A model generated the notes under the pieces. The model saw only the letters and a list, made by a program, of their open reading frames with translations. It did no database searches and was not told the origin of the DNA. Made by a program: the position numbers and the translations under genes. A DNA stretch of 64,000 nt from Pogonophryne albipinna (Eukaryota; Chordata; Actinopteri; Perciformes; Artedidraconidae): assembly GCA_028583405.1 (NCBI GenBank), contig JAPTMU010000107.1, forward strand, positions 196,648 to 260,647, read 5' to 3'. Shown in pieces: positions 22,867 to 35,700 of the stretch (its first letter is position 1; each line of letters starts with the position of its first letter).

Positions 22867-23086
22867 GTGTTCACCTCAGTTAGCTTGATGTTCTGCTCAC
22901 ATTCTAATTTAAAACTATCATCGATGCCTTTCATATCTTTTTCTAAATCTTTGAGAAACATATCCATATTGTCTTCATTTTCATTATCAGTAGCATATCA
23001 CCTTTGATCTTCACATGTTACCTTATTAATGTTAAGCTTGCATAGGGAAGATAGTTCAAAGTTTCTCTTTTCTAGATTAAAGAAGT
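22867..23086 (-). pseudogene. L1-like LINE fragment, left piece
   Basis: On the minus strand this gives YFFNLEKRNFELSSLCKLNI, the conserved (K/R)YFxxLEKRN block before the RT of L1-like ORF2. The upstream half (REWLEQGDTCTR) lies at 27280-27430. The two were separated by the hAT insertion 23095-27271. Confidence 0.6.
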
Positions 23087-23094
23087 ATCTAGTG

Positions 23095-26000
23095 CAGGGG
23101 TACTCAAATACAAATCTTAAAGGTCCAAAAAAATGTTTTTCAATAAGACAAAGGTCCGTTCATTACGGTCATTTAAACCTTTAAACAATTGCAACATGAT
23201 TCTTAACACGAGGTTGCAAAAACAAAAAGTCTCTGTATGCAGCAGTTTTCATTGTTATTGTGTCTGTGCTTGATCCCTCAGAGTCGCAGTGTAAGAGCTG
23301 CACAGTTATGAATAAAGGCAGCTGCACCCTCTTTCATTCAGCATTATTGCTTTATGTCTTGCCCCCTTGTGTGTCCACTGAGGTTCGTCAGGCCCAACAC
23401 ATCTTCAACAAACTCCCCCTTTGCCTCATCATAAAAACGCACAAACACCAGCAACTGAGCATTGTCAGTGGTGTCAGTGGACTCACCCACAGCTAAGGAA
23501 ATGCACTGTGCATTTTATATTCCATCACAAAGCTGATTAATCAAATCACCAGCCAGTATTTATGTTCTTCTGGTTGCTGTGGAATCTGAGAGGGGATTTG
23601 CTTGGTTTTACCTGTTATTTCCTCTTTGTGTTTGCCTTCAACATGGTCTCCATCACTTCAGTCATGCATTCTTTATACTTCAGTTATGATCCAGTGGAAA
23701 GTCCTTACCTGCTGGCCTAGTTACATCAAAGTGGTTACTTTTTTTTGGCTGGGCAGTGTAGTTTTACACACCGTCTTATTTGACTTTCTCAGGACTTAAA
23801 ACTGTTTCTTGGGGGCAGACCCCCACAAATAACAAAATATATTTACACACGTAAGGTCATCATCTTAACAGTTCTGTATGCTCATCCGTGAGCAGAGCAT
23901 CAAGTCTACAGCTGAATGCGGCGATTGCTATCTTGTTCAGCAAAACGCCTCACAAACTTATTAAGATCAAAGCTTTAGTGCGTTTTGATTCAATGCTGAG
24001 TACAGCCGCACAGTGGCGGTTCTAGACCAATTTGACTGGGGGGGCCACTGGGGGGCCAGTTATTTTCTGAGGGGGGCCCAATAAATGCAGGACGAAAAAG
24101 AGAACTAGACAGTATGAAGTAATTGCGCATAAGAAAACAATGCAATACAGTTATTGGTATTTGTTTCAGTACACTTATTTATTTCAGATAGATCTTATAG
24201 TTATTACTGTTAGCTTCATCTTAAAGAGCCTGTGACACGAGTTTCCCCCATCATCCAAACCCATCAATTTGAGTAAATATTGTCCCCTTGAAAACCGTTA
24301 CTGAACTGATTTTGGATATTTGTACTTTGATAACCATTAATCTGCCCTTCAATGTTGACCATTTTCTGGATCTTCTCGGGGATTCTTCAAGTCCCGCCAA
24401 ATTATGGGTGACGTCATTGCGGGCACAGCGCTCCAGCTGCACCGTTCAGGATCCCAGCATCTGCATGTAAACGCACGATGGCGCACACAGCAGCAAGCTC
24501 AGACAGCGAGGACAGTTTAATTTTGAACGTGTCTGAGAGCTCATATGAGGCTGAAGGATCGGTTTATGTTGTATCTGTTAGAAGTTTAGGAATTAGGTCA
24601 ATATGGGCGATCATACGGTCATGTAACCAGTGGTGGAATGGGACTAAAAATCATCCCGGGACTCTCGACCGGCCCACTTCGGTACCGCTAGTAAATTGTC
24701 AACGGGGGGAGTGGGGGACGTCGGGGGCGGCGGGTGCTGTAGGCTGGGGAAGGCTAAGCCTTCCCAAATATTTGTGTCACTGCATCCTGGTAAAATACAA
24801 ATATAATGTATAATGTCTGTGTCTTTGACATTAGCGCTGCTAGCCACCTGTGCCCTGTACTACGAAGCCAGTTCAACATACCCTGGATATGTTTGAGTAA
24901 CAAAAAAACTAACAACAACAAACTAACAAACGAGATCTCGCTAAGCGGTCCTACGACGCTGGTTATCAACTCGGTAAATCAAGCCAGGGTTTCTCTCACC
25001 AGCTGAGAGCGCGTTCACGTCTAAGACACGAGTGGATCTGACTTTAATTACATTTGACTTGAGTGTTTCGTCAACATAATGTGTTGCTTAAAATAATACT
25101 TCTGCATACAGTATGTGACACTGTGAGTGTTGCACGGCCAGATACGGCTCAGCTGACTCAGATCAGGAAATATATGATATATTATGATATTATATGATCG
25201 ATGATCTGATTGATGATGTAATATGAATGATAAGTGCGACACGTCGGCGTCTTCTCTGCATACGGCAGTTTAAACTGTATTTCCTTTATCCTATAATATA
25301 ACTTGAGAGATTTAAACTCCGCACACTGAGTTGATCTCTTTTCTATAGACTCCGGAGGCGGGCAGCGTCAGGTAACAAAAGTTATTTAGCCTTCCCAAAC
25401 CTGAGCCTCACGCGCCGCCTATGGGGGATGTACTCGTGACTTATCCGACCGGCCCACTTCGGTACCGGCCCATCGGGATTCGTCCCGATGGCCAGTCCGC
25501 CACTGCACCCAGCCCACGTAAACTGTCAACGGGGGGAGCCTCGCTGCGGGGACACGGTGGACCTAGTGTCCCGATCGGAGTGGGAATAATAATAATAATA
25601 ATCCGTGCATTTTATCCATTAATTTCCCCAACATTGTGGTAAAAAGACCACACGTTTAATCCATGTTGGTGTACTACAACTACAAAAAGCATCGGTTTGT
25701 TTTCTCATCAGGAAATGCAGACCGGCTCAAACAAACGATTTTTAATCATCATCCTCACGATCATTTAATGTATCATATGTTCGCCGAATTGACATGAAAG
25801 CACTAATAAATGTAGTTTAATCCACTTGAGTTTACAACTACAAAAATAATCGATTTGTTTTTATATCACATCCTACGGGAGGAAATTCAGCAGCTCTCAC
25901 TACCGATTTGTAATCCTAATTTAATCATCATCCTCACCACGATCATTTATGTTTATGTTCGCCGAATTGACATGAAAGCACTGACAAATATGAATATACT

Positions 26001-27271
26001 GTAGTCAACTTCATTAAAACGTTATTAACGTGCCTAAACTCAGTAATTCACCATTTCTACGCATGACAACACACTTTGTCCGTGTTTGGCTCTCTCGCCG
26101 CACAGTGAAGCGTTCTCGCATTGACGTCACTTCCGGCTTCCCCCAAAACTTCAAAATGAGTCGAAGGAATTTCCCTGCGATGTTCGAAATTATTGATATT
26201 TATCGGAACGGTATCGCACCTTCTTTTTTAAACTGACGGTTCGAGATGACTAGTAGCCCAATATTTCATTGCACAACAGTTGTTGGGATGCTGTCACAGG
26301 CTCTTTAAGTTATAGTGCAATGTTTGCACTCACACCATATTTATATAAAAATAAAGCCAATGAACAGTTACATCTCTACTTTACATAAGGGTGTCTGCAC
26401 AATCTCACATTACAGCAACAACATCCTGCAGTTTTTGGCAAACCGAGTACCAGAAAATATACATTTAAAAAAAAAAAAAAAAAAACTTTTCATTGTTAGG
26501 GGGGCCACGGGGGGTCAGAGGTCAGTGTTAGGGGGCACTGGCCCCCCTGGCCCCCCCTAGAACCGCCCCTGCAGCCGCAAATACCTCATTCCTTCAGTAC
26601 TTGGGTCTGAATGCTTCTCGTTTTGCACAGTGCCAGGGCCGGGGGGAGGGGCTACAAGACGTGCGTCTTGTGCTGCATTCACTTGCACTCGGACATTAGA
26701 GACTTTCTCTCAAATGTCCGATGAGCCACAACTTTTCTTTCACAACAAAGCTGCCAACTGGGGTGGCAGCTGGGGTGGCAAGGCATATTCTTAGGGTGTC
26801 AGTTGCCACCCCATGCCACCCTGGTAGGTGAAACTATAGGCTACTAGCTACAGTACAGATGCAACTAGATGAGCTGTTAACTCTCGCTCTCAGATTTTTT
26901 TTTTTTTAAACTCTCGCTCTGACTCAGACAGGTTGAAAGAGACGACACCGCATTTTTCCCACCCGCATTCCGCGAAGACCCACCCTACTGTGCCTCTGAT
27001 TCGCAGACTGTTGGTGGGGGTAAAAAACGCTGACGGGATGCTGAATGTGATTGGACCAATGCGTTGACAGACACACACAGACAGTGGAACAGTCGTACAT
27101 GCAGAGCGCTGTTTGCAGTGGACATACCGGAGAATTTTGACTCGTTGTGTTGTGGCGATGTCTCGCAGATAACACAGATAATACATATGAAAAGTATAAT
27201 TTGCTCAGAGTCCAGAGACAGTTGTGGTTCGGTCCGGACCCGGACCGGAGTCCGGACTTTGAGGATGCCTG
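23095..27271 (-). mobile_element. hAT (Charlie-like) element, TSD ATCTAGTG
   Basis: It starts CAGGGGTACTCAAATAC and ends in the inverted GAGGATGCCTG. A perfect 8-bp duplication ATCTAGTG flanks it (23087-23094, 27272-27279). Decayed transposase on the minus strand at about 23240-23800 includes ESTDTTDNAQLLVFVR and FYDEAKGEFVEDVLGL, typical of GTF2IRD2/SCAND3-like Charlie transposases. It contains a second hAT element at 24011-26571. Confidence 0.85.
24011..26571. mobile_element. Nested hAT element, TSD CAGCCGCA
   Basis: The termini are CAGTGGCGGTTCTAG on the left and CTAGAACCGCCCCTG on the right, followed by G-rich subterminal repeats. The 8-bp duplication CAGCCGCA (24003-24010, 26572-26579) is perfect. 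No transposase was recognised. Inside, 24629-25507 holds fragments of further elements: cagtggtggaatggg and ccagtccgccactg ends, two ccggcccacttcggtacc copies, and inverted aaggctaa motifs. I could not find target duplications for these inner pieces. Confidence 0.85.
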
Positions 27272-27279
27272 ATCTAGTG

Positions 27280-27430
27280 CATGTGTCACCTTGTTCTAAC
27301 CACTCCCTAACTCCAGAACCGTTTAAACTTAATTTCTGTTCTACGTTAAAGTATGCGGAATCTGTATGAAGTGTTTTTTTTGTAGCTCTGTTCAAATAGA
27401 TTTCCCAATCATTCCTATCGGGCAAATGAT
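27280..27430 (-). pseudogene. L1-like LINE fragment, right piece
   Basis: The minus strand reads DRNDWEIYLNRATKKTLHTD, SAYFNVEQKLSLNGSGVREW and LEQGDTCT. It joins the YFFNLEKRN piece at 22867-23086 once the hAT insertion is removed, giving the familiar W-x-E-x-G-x-x-x-x-(K/R)YFFNLEKRN order of L1-like ORF2. Confidence 0.55.
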
Positions 27431-28167
27431 AGCAGTTTTCTGCGATTTGCGATATGAAAATGATGACATGACACAGACAGTCTGTGGTTTGTTCTTGTTT
27501 AACTTCTGTCCAGTTTCTGAACAGATATGAGGAGCTGTGAGCTCTGAGGGCTAAGAGCTAACGGCTGATGTTTTCTGGTTGAACGTCAGTGACGGCAGGC
27601 TGAGATCCTCACCGCTGATTGACTTCCGCGAGAATGCGTCACGTGAATTTGACGCTCGAGTTGAACAAATTGAACTCCTGCGTTTGACGCCGTCGGAGCG
27701 AATTCGCGTCTGTCCGCGTCTCTGCATTGACATGTAATCGCGCCGCCCCCAAACATCGCATCGCGTCCGATGTGAACACAGCATTAGGGAGAGACCACCC
27801 CTTCCAGGTGTGTGTGTGTGCGTTTTCCGGTGTGTGTGGAGAGAGTACGAGACGGTAGGAGTTGTGTTCGAGTGTGGGGAAAAGTCATAATGAGTGTTAT
27901 ACTATTGATTGATTCTGTAAGGCGTGGCCGTCAATACCAGAAAATAAAGAGAACGTTTTGGACATTGAAGGCACGAGTGATCTGTGATCTTGAATAGCGG
28001 TGAACGCTACAATATGAACAGGCTCGTGCTTGGCCCACTGGTATTGTTTGTTTATTTATTTAGAAAATTAACTAGCAATGCCGTGCTGTCATATAGCAAC
28101 TGCTAAGCTACTGCAGCAAAAACATCCTGGCGCCGCCCATGATTGGTGTTGTCACTGATGGGCTTAC
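27431..28167. other. Transposon remnants upstream of SRCR D7 donor
   Basis: 27480-27790 is the inverted end of the TGCTGCGTTCACACC-type element (ends gatgtgaacacagcattaggg). 27790-28140 was not recognised. The paralogous 22-bp minisatellite that lies beside D1, D3 and D5 is missing here: the shared sequence stops near 28150, apparently replaced by inserted DNA. Confidence 0.45.
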
Positions 28168-28464
28168 CTGAGCAGGTGAGAGTCAGGGTGTAGCGAGAGG
28201 CACCTGATCCTGCACACTCCCTCAGAGCAGATCCAGACTGAGCACAGGCAGGACTGATACCCCACATAAATCTGTCTGAGGACTCCTCTCTCTTTCCTAC
28301 AGAAACAGCAGAGCCACAGTCGAGCTCTCTGCAGAGAACACCTGCTGCCTTCAGGGTCCAGAGAGAGTAATGGCCATCCACTGGTCTCCATTCTCCTCGA
28401 TGTTTCACCTCCAGAGTTCCTGCACAGCGACTCTCTCCTCCCACCAGTCTCACCTCATGAGGCT
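28168..28464 (-). CDS. SRCR domain D7 (six-cysteine type)
   Basis: This 297-bp exon is phase 1-1, with acceptor TCTCTCCAG (others have TCTGCAG) and donor GTAAGC. It starts EPHEVRLVGGESRCAGTLEV, contains WRPVDGHYSLWTLKAAG and CRELDCGSAVSVGKREESS, and ends LTLTCS. Cysteines at residues 14, 45, 50, 74, 84 and 98 leave out C2 and C7. It is almost identical to D3. The terminal NLT glycosylation sequon of D1/D3/D9 is LTLT here. Confidence 0.92.
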
Positions 28465-28548
28465 CTGGAGAGAAACAAGAGAGAGATCAGAGAGAGAATA
28501 AAGTGAGTTTGATGAGAACAGAATGAACCAATCACAGCTCCTCTCTAC

Positions 28549-28860
28549 CTGAGCAGGTGAGGCTAACAGCTGTGCCAGGTGAGCAGGTGTTTCTCTCTGA
28601 GGCTGAGCTACAGTCCAGGAGAGCAGACTCATGGCCTCCACACTGGAACTCTTTGGTCCCCATTGGAGCCTCCCCTTCTCCATAGAGCGCCCCCTGGAGG
28701 ACTGAAGGAGCCCCACAGCCAAGCTGCCTGCAGACCACCTGAGCATCCTGCTGGTCAAAGTCAGCCTCACACACTGAGGACCAGGACGGGTTAGTCTGGT
28801 CAGAGTTCACCTCCAGTCTGCCTGAGCACAGACCGGTCCCATTCACCAGCCTGACAGAGT
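28549..28860 (-). CDS. SRCR domain D6 (eight-cysteine type)
   Basis: This 312-bp exon is phase 1-1 and 84 bp upstream of D7. It is near-identical to D2: both have VNGTGLCSGRLEVNSDQTNP, which creates an NGT glycosylation sequon absent from D4 and D8. All eight group B cysteines are present. Confidence 0.92.
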
Positions 28861-29694
28861 CTGCAGAGGACAGAAGATCAGACAGAGAGAGGTCAAAGAC
28901 ACAGAATAAGAGAGATTAAACAATATTTCAGATTCAAACTGGACTCAGTTCCAACATGAGTTCATGATGAACAACAGAACACTTCTTGATATCAGCACAG
29001 ACTGCAAGTACCCTCACATCTACATCTAATACCCTCTAATGCTGCGTTCACACCGGACCTGCGAAGATCTGCATCGCTCTAGTTGCTCGAGTTTCACCGC
29101 AGCTGTCAGCTGTGTTTACTCCCATTCAAACAGGACGTGCTGGAGAGGAGGCGGGGCTTATTTCCACGTAGATATTATGGTAGTTACAAACAACAACAAC
29201 ATTAATCTATTTTACTGTGATTTAATTGTAATACACATTTCAAAATGATGCCCAAATAACTGATACTGGCTAGAAAAAACATGTTTTCATGCTTTGACAA
29301 GTGTGCAGACAAGAAGGCAGAGGAAACACTTTCAAAATGTTCTCTGCATGGAGTTCAGGCTAAGCTAACATGTAGCTGCTCCGTCCAAACTCACAACAAC
29401 CTCACACAAACAGAAATAAAGCAGTGACTGTGGTTTGTATATTTATCAGGGCTGTCAGTCGAATGAAATATTTAATCGCGATTAATCACAAATTAATCTC
29501 ACATTTTGTTTCTGTTCTAAATGTACCTTAGAGAGATTTTTAGAAAAGTTTTTAATACTCTTATCAATTATGAGTGGACGAATAGCTTTATGCAAATGTT
29601 TGTTTATTATCATTGGAACAATGACAAATATTCTCCTGAATATTCTCAATACATCAACCTGGAACCTCTCTCTCTCTATTACACTGGGCCTTTC

Positions 29695-30110
29695 TTATTT
29701 CTCTAATTTCCCCTCCTCGACTCCTCGACTCCTCGGTCCTCCGGTAGTGACCCGGAAATGGATTTCAGCGCGCCATGTTGAAGAACATCTCATTTCTCTA
29801 AATGCACTTCGAGGACCGAGGATCGAGCGTCGAGGAGGCTCTCTGGAGGAGCTCTAACCGAGGAGAGAGGAGAGAGGAGGCTCTCTGGAGGAGCTCTAAC
29901 CGAGGAGAGAGGAGGCTCTCTGGAGGAGCTCTAATCGAGGAGAGAGGAGAGAGGAGGCTCTCTGGAGGAGCTCTAACCGAGGAGAGAGGAGAGAGGAGGC
30001 TCTCTGGAGGAGCTCTAACCGAGGAGAGAGGAGGCTCTCTGGAGGAGCTCTAACCGAGGATACACTGATGGGTCCTCCACGGTCCTCCACGGCTGCTCCT
30101 CGGATGCATT
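29695..30110. repeat. 35/42-bp minisatellite, partial copy of the 58.9-kb TIR element
   Basis: The left part (29707-29815) matches 58964-59080 closely (cctcctcgactcctcg, ggtcctccggtagtgacc). It then becomes tandem units of GAGGCTCTCTGGAGGAGCTC + taaccgaggagagag. The right side matches to gatacactgatgg...gatgcatttccg and then diverges at about 30110. Confidence 0.9.
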
Positions 30111-32453
30111 TCCGTGTACTGTTCCGTCTGGTTTTCAAGTCCTGTGTGAGTGACTCTTTCTTTTGTCCACTTGCAATTTGCTTTTGTTCGACATACAAAT
30201 AAAGTCCCCTGGTTTGTCTCTAGAGTCTAACTGCAATGAGAAAAATCAAATCAATGTTCCAAATCCGTCACTAGATGTCGCTCTTTGTACCAATACAGTT
30301 TATATAATACACAACATATTATTACTAGAGAATGCAATTCCTGAAGAAATTGCTAGTGGGAATGCTTTATGCTGAAAAGCCGACGCTGAACTGCTATGCT
30401 GAAATGTAATGCGTAAGAAGAAAGTGAAGAATTTAGATTGAAATGATACGTGAACACTGGGGGCTTGAATGTGTGATGAGAGAAGAAAAGAAAGTAAAAA
30501 GGCTTGGAAAAGCAGCAGAATATTTGAACTGCAAACTTTTGAACTAACTTGATGGCGAATGATCTGTCGCCATGCCAACGGCATTTGATGACATCCCATA
30601 ATAGGCTTAGATGTGTTGATGGCTGCATCGTTACCAAACCTGTGAAGTTTTGGGCCGTTTGGAGCATTTTCACTGAAGTTATGAAACCGTGTTTCATGGT
30701 GAGCATTGTGTTGCCATGGCAACGGCATTTGAAGAAATCTCAAAACTCTCACGTAGATATCTTCACAGCTGGACTGTTAGCACACATGTGAAGTTTGAGC
30801 ACTTTTTGACCATTTTCATAGGAGTTATAGCGACATCGTGTTTTATGGCGAGGGATGCGTTGCCATGGCAACAGATTTTGAAGAAAACTCACTAATGGCA
30901 CATAGACATGTTGAGGGCTGGACCATTAACCTCTACCTGAAGTCTGCTGCTCTGAGCATGTTGGAGTGATGACATCATCGTGTTCCATTACACAGGTGTT
31001 TCTAGTTGAGCTAACGAGCTCTGTAGAGATCACAGGTTTCCATTGCTCTGAATGAGAGATAAACCTCTTACATGTGAACGTTTTGTGGAAGAACCGTAAC
31101 AGATATCTGTGAAATTTTAAAACGTGAAGCATGTCAAGGAAGTTGAGTATCTGAAGTGTAATTTTTGTGTACTTTTGGGTCAATAATGTGGCCTTTTTGG
31201 CAGTTTAACTAAAGGTGTGCAGCTGCTGTGGTGGGGAAAGATGAGGCTGAACTTACAATGGGCTTTAATGGAGGAATGTTAAAAGTTGTTGTCACTTCAT
31301 GCCCTCAAGAGGCACTTTGTTTAATTATTTGTCATTTTTAAAGCTACGAGATAATTTCCTACGTTTGTCATGATAAATTATGTCTCAGGAATGTAGGGTT
31401 TGGGAATTATGGCAGGTTTAAAAACATATATGAAGGCACATTTCAAGATTTTCTACCCTCTAGCTATGACATCACACACTCTAAAATCTGAAGAAGGCCT
31501 CTTTACCAAGGTCTGAACAATGTTTAATATCTCTAAAAGTATGAATCTGATTTAAAAGTTGTTTAATATGAATAATGTCAGAAAGATTTGTAACATTTGA
31601 AAGTTGGAATGAGGTTTCTGAGTGAAAGTATGAATGAACAGTTAGCAGTTGAAGTCGCATGAAGATTGTTGAAGTCTGAATAGTGTCTCTATTGACTTCC
31701 ATGTTAAAAATGTGATGAATTATGGGATGTATCTCTGGAATTATGAAAGTTATGAATGATAAAAGTAATAGCACTCGATTCCCGACCGAACTGAACGTTT
31801 TGATGTTTGAACGGAGTTTCTGCGATGTGGAATGTGGGAGAAGAAGAGGGGCAAAATAACCCGGCGGAATAATAAAGAATTTCGTGTGTTGAAGAACAGA
31901 TGGTTGGAATGCTGTATCAGTATTCCCACTTCATTATAGTAAAAGGGCTCGCTTTGGCAAAAACCTGATCCATACAGGCAGAAGAAGAAATAAGCTAACG
32001 CTACAAACAGGCACAACACTATTACTCTGTTTTTACTGACATGTAACATTTTATTTCACCTTGCTCTATTTTTTTTAACGCACGTTCAAAAACGGGAACA
32101 GTTTTGGGAGTTTCAACCGGGTACCAGCCACCGGAAACGGGGACTTTGCCCGGAAAACGGGGACGTTTTGGTCACCCATCCGACCGTGTTTACAGTAGCA
32201 CACACGCTAACATTAATTAAGACTACAAGCTCACTTGGGGTGGAGGCTTGTTTACACGTTGCTTGGCTGCCGGCCCACATATCTGATCTAAACATAGTAA
32301 CGTGTGTTGGGGAAGATAATTATTTAAAGTTATTTAATAATTGTGACATTTATTGTACTTTTTGATGGATGAATGATGCTCAAAGTGAGGGGGCAAAGAA
32401 TACAACTGAGGGGGCAATGCCCCCTTTTGCCCCCTCGTGGCGCCGGGCCTGGC
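30111..32453. other. Unclassified inserted DNA with imperfect direct repeats
   Basis: No coding sequence was recognised. Three degenerate repeats with TTGCCATGGCAACGGCATTT-like cores occur at about 30565, 30710 and 30860. The right edge ends ccctcgtggcgccgggcctg at 32453, which looks like a hAT-type terminus, but its left partner was not found. 32040-32180 contains ggggacgtttt-type termini seen in other fish repeats. Confidence 0.4.
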
Positions 32454-32458
32454 ATGCA

Positions 32459-33290
32459 CTATCCGTGTTGAGTGTGCTGACTTGTTTGTACAATGTCCCA
32501 CTGTCTGGCTACCTGCATAAAGTGTTCAACGCAGTTGTAGGCGAAATGACGATCCTCTGTCTTCATAACAGTCAAAGCATGAGACTGAAGTTCCCACTGT
32601 GGGTCAAAACAATGCGCTGTGACCCCGAGGTAACTGTCATTACTGAGTGAAATCCAATAGTCTCCATTGATCGCAACTGTGGAAGTCTTTCTTAAATCCT
32701 CCTCTACTTTCACTTTTTGGACTTCATACAAGTTATTCATTTTCGACACAGTGGTGGCTCTTGAAGGCAATTCATAAGTGCAGTCGTTGGATGCGATCCA
32801 AATTATCTCACGCATTCCCACGTCCTCCACAATGTTAATTGGCCTGCAAGCTGTAGCCACCCATTTAGCTATCGCTATTGAAAGCTTGCTGCTCATTGAC
32901 GTGTCCAGGCGTCTCCCCGGCAAACTTTCAAGCGTGGTCTGCCGCAAGCGAGCGGTGGGAGCGGGGCGTTAAGCATCAGCTGTGTGCTTGGCTTGTAGAT
33001 AGTATTTTAAACTTGATGTACTCCTATGGTAATTCAATTCACATCTACAGTAATTGAAGTTACTTTGGTCTTGTCGACAGAACCATCTGCTAGGGCTTTG
33101 AAGCTGAACTTGCCGTTTAAAACACCTTTTCTTGTATCCATATATCTCGCTAGAATCTCCCGCCATCCAACTAACAACAACAACAACGTCAATGCTTTGC
33201 GCTCTGAAACTAGGGGGAGGGCCGAGGGCAAATACACATGCGTTAATCGCACGTTAAAATAATTAGTGGCGTAAAAAGACATTTGCTTTA
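32459..33290 (-). pseudogene. hAT transposase N-terminal half (BED finger, ZBED1-like)
   Basis: On the minus strand an upstream frame gives CRCELNYHRSTSSLKYYLQA followed by KHT, a BED-type finger end. After a frame change comes RQTTLESLPGRR, KWVATACRPINIVEDVG, IASNDCTYELPSR and YLGVTAHCFDPQWEL. These are conserved in fish ZBED1-like hAT transposases. It is truncated at 32453 by inserted DNA. Confidence 0.8.
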
Positions 33291-33973
33291 ACGCGACCTT
33301 GACGGCCCTAATCTGTTCCTGATCTGAACAGATCTGAGGAGCTGTGAGCTCTGTGTGGTAAGAGCTAACGGCTAACAGCTAAGAGCTAACGGCTTACAGC
33401 TAACGGCTAACAGCTAAGGGCTAACAGCTAACGGCTGATGTTCTGAATTTCTGATTCAACGTCACAACGTCAGACTGAGATCCTCACTGCTGATTGGCTA
33501 ACGCGAGACAGCGTCAGACAAATTTCAGTCAGAAGATGAACAAATTGAACTCTCATGGACGACATAAGCTGATGCTAAACTGCGACGTTCTGCGTCTTTG
33601 CATTGACTATACATGTAATCGCGACGCTCGAAGATTCACATTAAGTCCAGTGTGAATGTACCTTAACAATTAGCATCCATCTGTTAACCCTTTTACTTGG
33701 TTTTCAAACAATGAAACAGATTCCTCTCTTCTAGTCCATCTGCTCAGGGACCTAAACATCTTAGCTCTCCACACAAAAACGTGTTTTCGTTTTCTGACAA
33801 TTTCTGAAAACCAGAGACTCTGTTAAGAAAATGTTCTAAAAAGTGAAAGTGATAGGGTCTGGACTGTCTCCATGTAAGGAGCCCCCCAGGGTGAAGGACT
33901 CCATCTGGTGTGGAGATACTGAAGAGCCCGGGTGAGCTGATCAGAGCTGTGTTCAGGAGGTCTTGGTGCTGTT

Positions 33974-34843
33974 ATGTTGGAACCCAGAGAACCTGCTGGT
34001 GGAACCCAGAGAACCTGCTGGTGGAACCCAAAGAACCTGCTGGTGGAACCTGCTGGTGGAACCTGCTGGTGGAACCCAGAGAACCTGCTGGTGGAACCTG
34101 CTGGTGGAACCCAGATAACCTGCTGGTGGAACCTGCAGGTGGAACCCAGAGAACCTGCTGGTGGAACCCAGAGAAACTGCTGGTGGAACCCAGAGAACCT
34201 GCTGGTGGAACCTGCTGGTGGAACCCAGAGAACCTGCTGGTGGAACCTGCAGGTGGAACCCAGAGAAACTGCTGGTGGAACCCAGAGAAACTGCTGGTGG
34301 AACCCAGAGAACCTGCTGGTGGACCCTGCTGGTGGAACCTGCTGGTGGAACCCAGATAACCTGCTGGTGGAACCTGCAGGTGGAACCCAGAGAACCTGCT
34401 GGTGGAACCCAGAGAAACTGCTGGTGGAACCCAGAGAACCTGCTGGTGGAACCCAAAGAACCTGCTGGTGGAACATGCTGGTGGAACCCAGAGAACCTGC
34501 TGGTGGAACCTGCAGGTGGAACCCAGAGAACCTGCTGGTGGAACCCAGAGAAACTGCTGGTGGAACCCAGAGAAACTGCTGGTGGAACCCAGAGAACCTG
34601 CTGGTGGAACCTGCTGGTGGAACCCAGAGAACCTGCTGGTGGAACCTGCAGGTGGAACCCAGAGAACCTGCTGGTGGAACCCAAAGAACCTGCTGGTGGA
34701 ACCCAGAGAACCTGCTGGTGGGACCCAGAGAACCTGCTGGTGGAACCCAAAGAACCTGCTGGTGGAACCCAGAGAACCTGCTGGTGGAACCCAAAGAACC
34801 TGCTGGTGGAACCCAGAGAACCTGCTGGTGGAACCCAGAGGCT
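33974..34843. repeat. 22-bp minisatellite beside SRCR D5
   Basis: Units are AACCTGCTGGTGGAACCCAG + AG, with shorter aacctgctggtgg units interspersed. The left flank (33700-33973) and right flank (34844-34998) are shared with the arrays at 36990-37270 and 53142-53667, so the array is part of the duplicated SRCR module. Period 22 is 1 mod 3, which keeps several frames open; the resulting ORFs on both strands are not genes. Confidence 0.95.
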
Positions 34844-34998
34844 CAGAGAGAGGTGGAGCTGAAGGAGGAGTCCTTTCAGACTGGTTGGCCCTGGGGACTC
34901 CTGGAGCAGCAGACATGTTTCATATACACACATCAGGGAGGGCCGTTTGGAGACAAGCAGTGTTTCATATTCACTGGGAGCTACTGGAGCCTTTAGAA

Positions 34999-35400
34999 GA
35001 TTAAATCAAATCAAATCAAGTTTTATTTATATAGCACATTTATAGACGATTTTTGGTGGAGCCAAAGTGCTGAACATATAATAAAAATAGCCTACAGTAG
35101 AGACACTTTACAGCAAATACAACAACACAGATTGTTCAGAATATCAGTATGAGAAAAACGACACCCTCTATCCTCAGACCCTCTGTCCTTAGACCCTCTG
35201 TCCTCAGACCCTCTGTCCTTAGACCCTCTGTCCTTAGACCCTCTGTCCTTAGACCCTCACATCGTACAAGGAAAGACTTCCAGAGAAAACCCACAGTTTA
35301 AAGGGAACATGGGAGAAACCTCAGGGAGAGCGACAGAGGAGGGATCCCTCTCCCAATATGTGATATATGATGTCATTGGTGGTGTCACAGGTGGGCTTAC
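34999..35400. other. Repeat insertion between minisatellite flank and D5
   Basis: In the D1 and D3 modules ctttagaaga continues directly to tgatgtcattggtgg. Here about 350 bp intervene, beginning tcaaatcaaatcaagttttatttatatagc (a very common fish repeat) and including seven 15-bp units of TTAGACCCTCTGTCC at 35163-35257. It was inserted after the module duplicated. Confidence 0.6.
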
Positions 35401-35700
35401 CTGAGCAGGTGAGAGTCACGAAATTAGAAGAGGGAATTGCTCTTGCACACTCCCTCAGAGCAGATCCAGACTCAACACAGTCAGGACTGATCCACCACCC
35501 AGGTCTCTTTGAGGACTCCTTTCTCTCTCCCACAGAAACAGCAGAGCCACAGTCGAGATCTCTGCAGGCGACACCTGCTGTCTTCAGGGTCCAGAGAGTG
35601 TTATGGTAATAGCCCACTGGTCTCCATTCTTCCTGATGTTTCAGCTCCAGAGTTCCTGCACAGCGACTCTCTCCTCCCACCAGCCTGACCTCATCAGGCT
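35401..35700 (-). CDS. SRCR domain D5 (six-cysteine type)
   Basis: This 300-bp exon is phase 1-1. It starts EPDEVRLVGGESRCAGTLEL, has WRPVGYYHNTLWTLKTAGV and ISPDCVESGSALREC, and ends LTCS. It pairs with D1 (shared VGYYHN and DCVESG). Differences from D1 include LC to AC before the third cysteine and loss of the NLT sequon (FVTLTC). Six cysteines; C2 and C7 are absent. Confidence 0.92.

Larger units (their letters stand above)
29450..33311 (-). mobile_element. ZBED-like hAT element, copy 1, interrupted
   Basis: The left end reads CAGGGCTGTCAGTCGAATG with a following TTAATCGCGATTAATC. The right end reads CTTGACGGCCCTAA, the inverted form. The N-terminal half of a hAT transposase lies at 32459-33290. 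The middle (about 29695-32453) is inserted DNA. A second copy of the left part is at 38755-39737. Shared flanks show both derive from one insertion that was duplicated with SRCR D6/D7 and D2/D3. Confidence 0.75.
29037..33667. mobile_element. TGCTGCGTTCACACC element with nested insertions
   Basis: It starts tgctgcgttcacaccggacc and ends with the diverged inverted copy ccagtgtgaatgtacctt near 33645-33665. A hAT element (29450-33311) sits inside it, and that is itself interrupted. No clean target duplication was identified, so the right boundary is approximate. It lies in intron D5-D6. Confidence 0.5.
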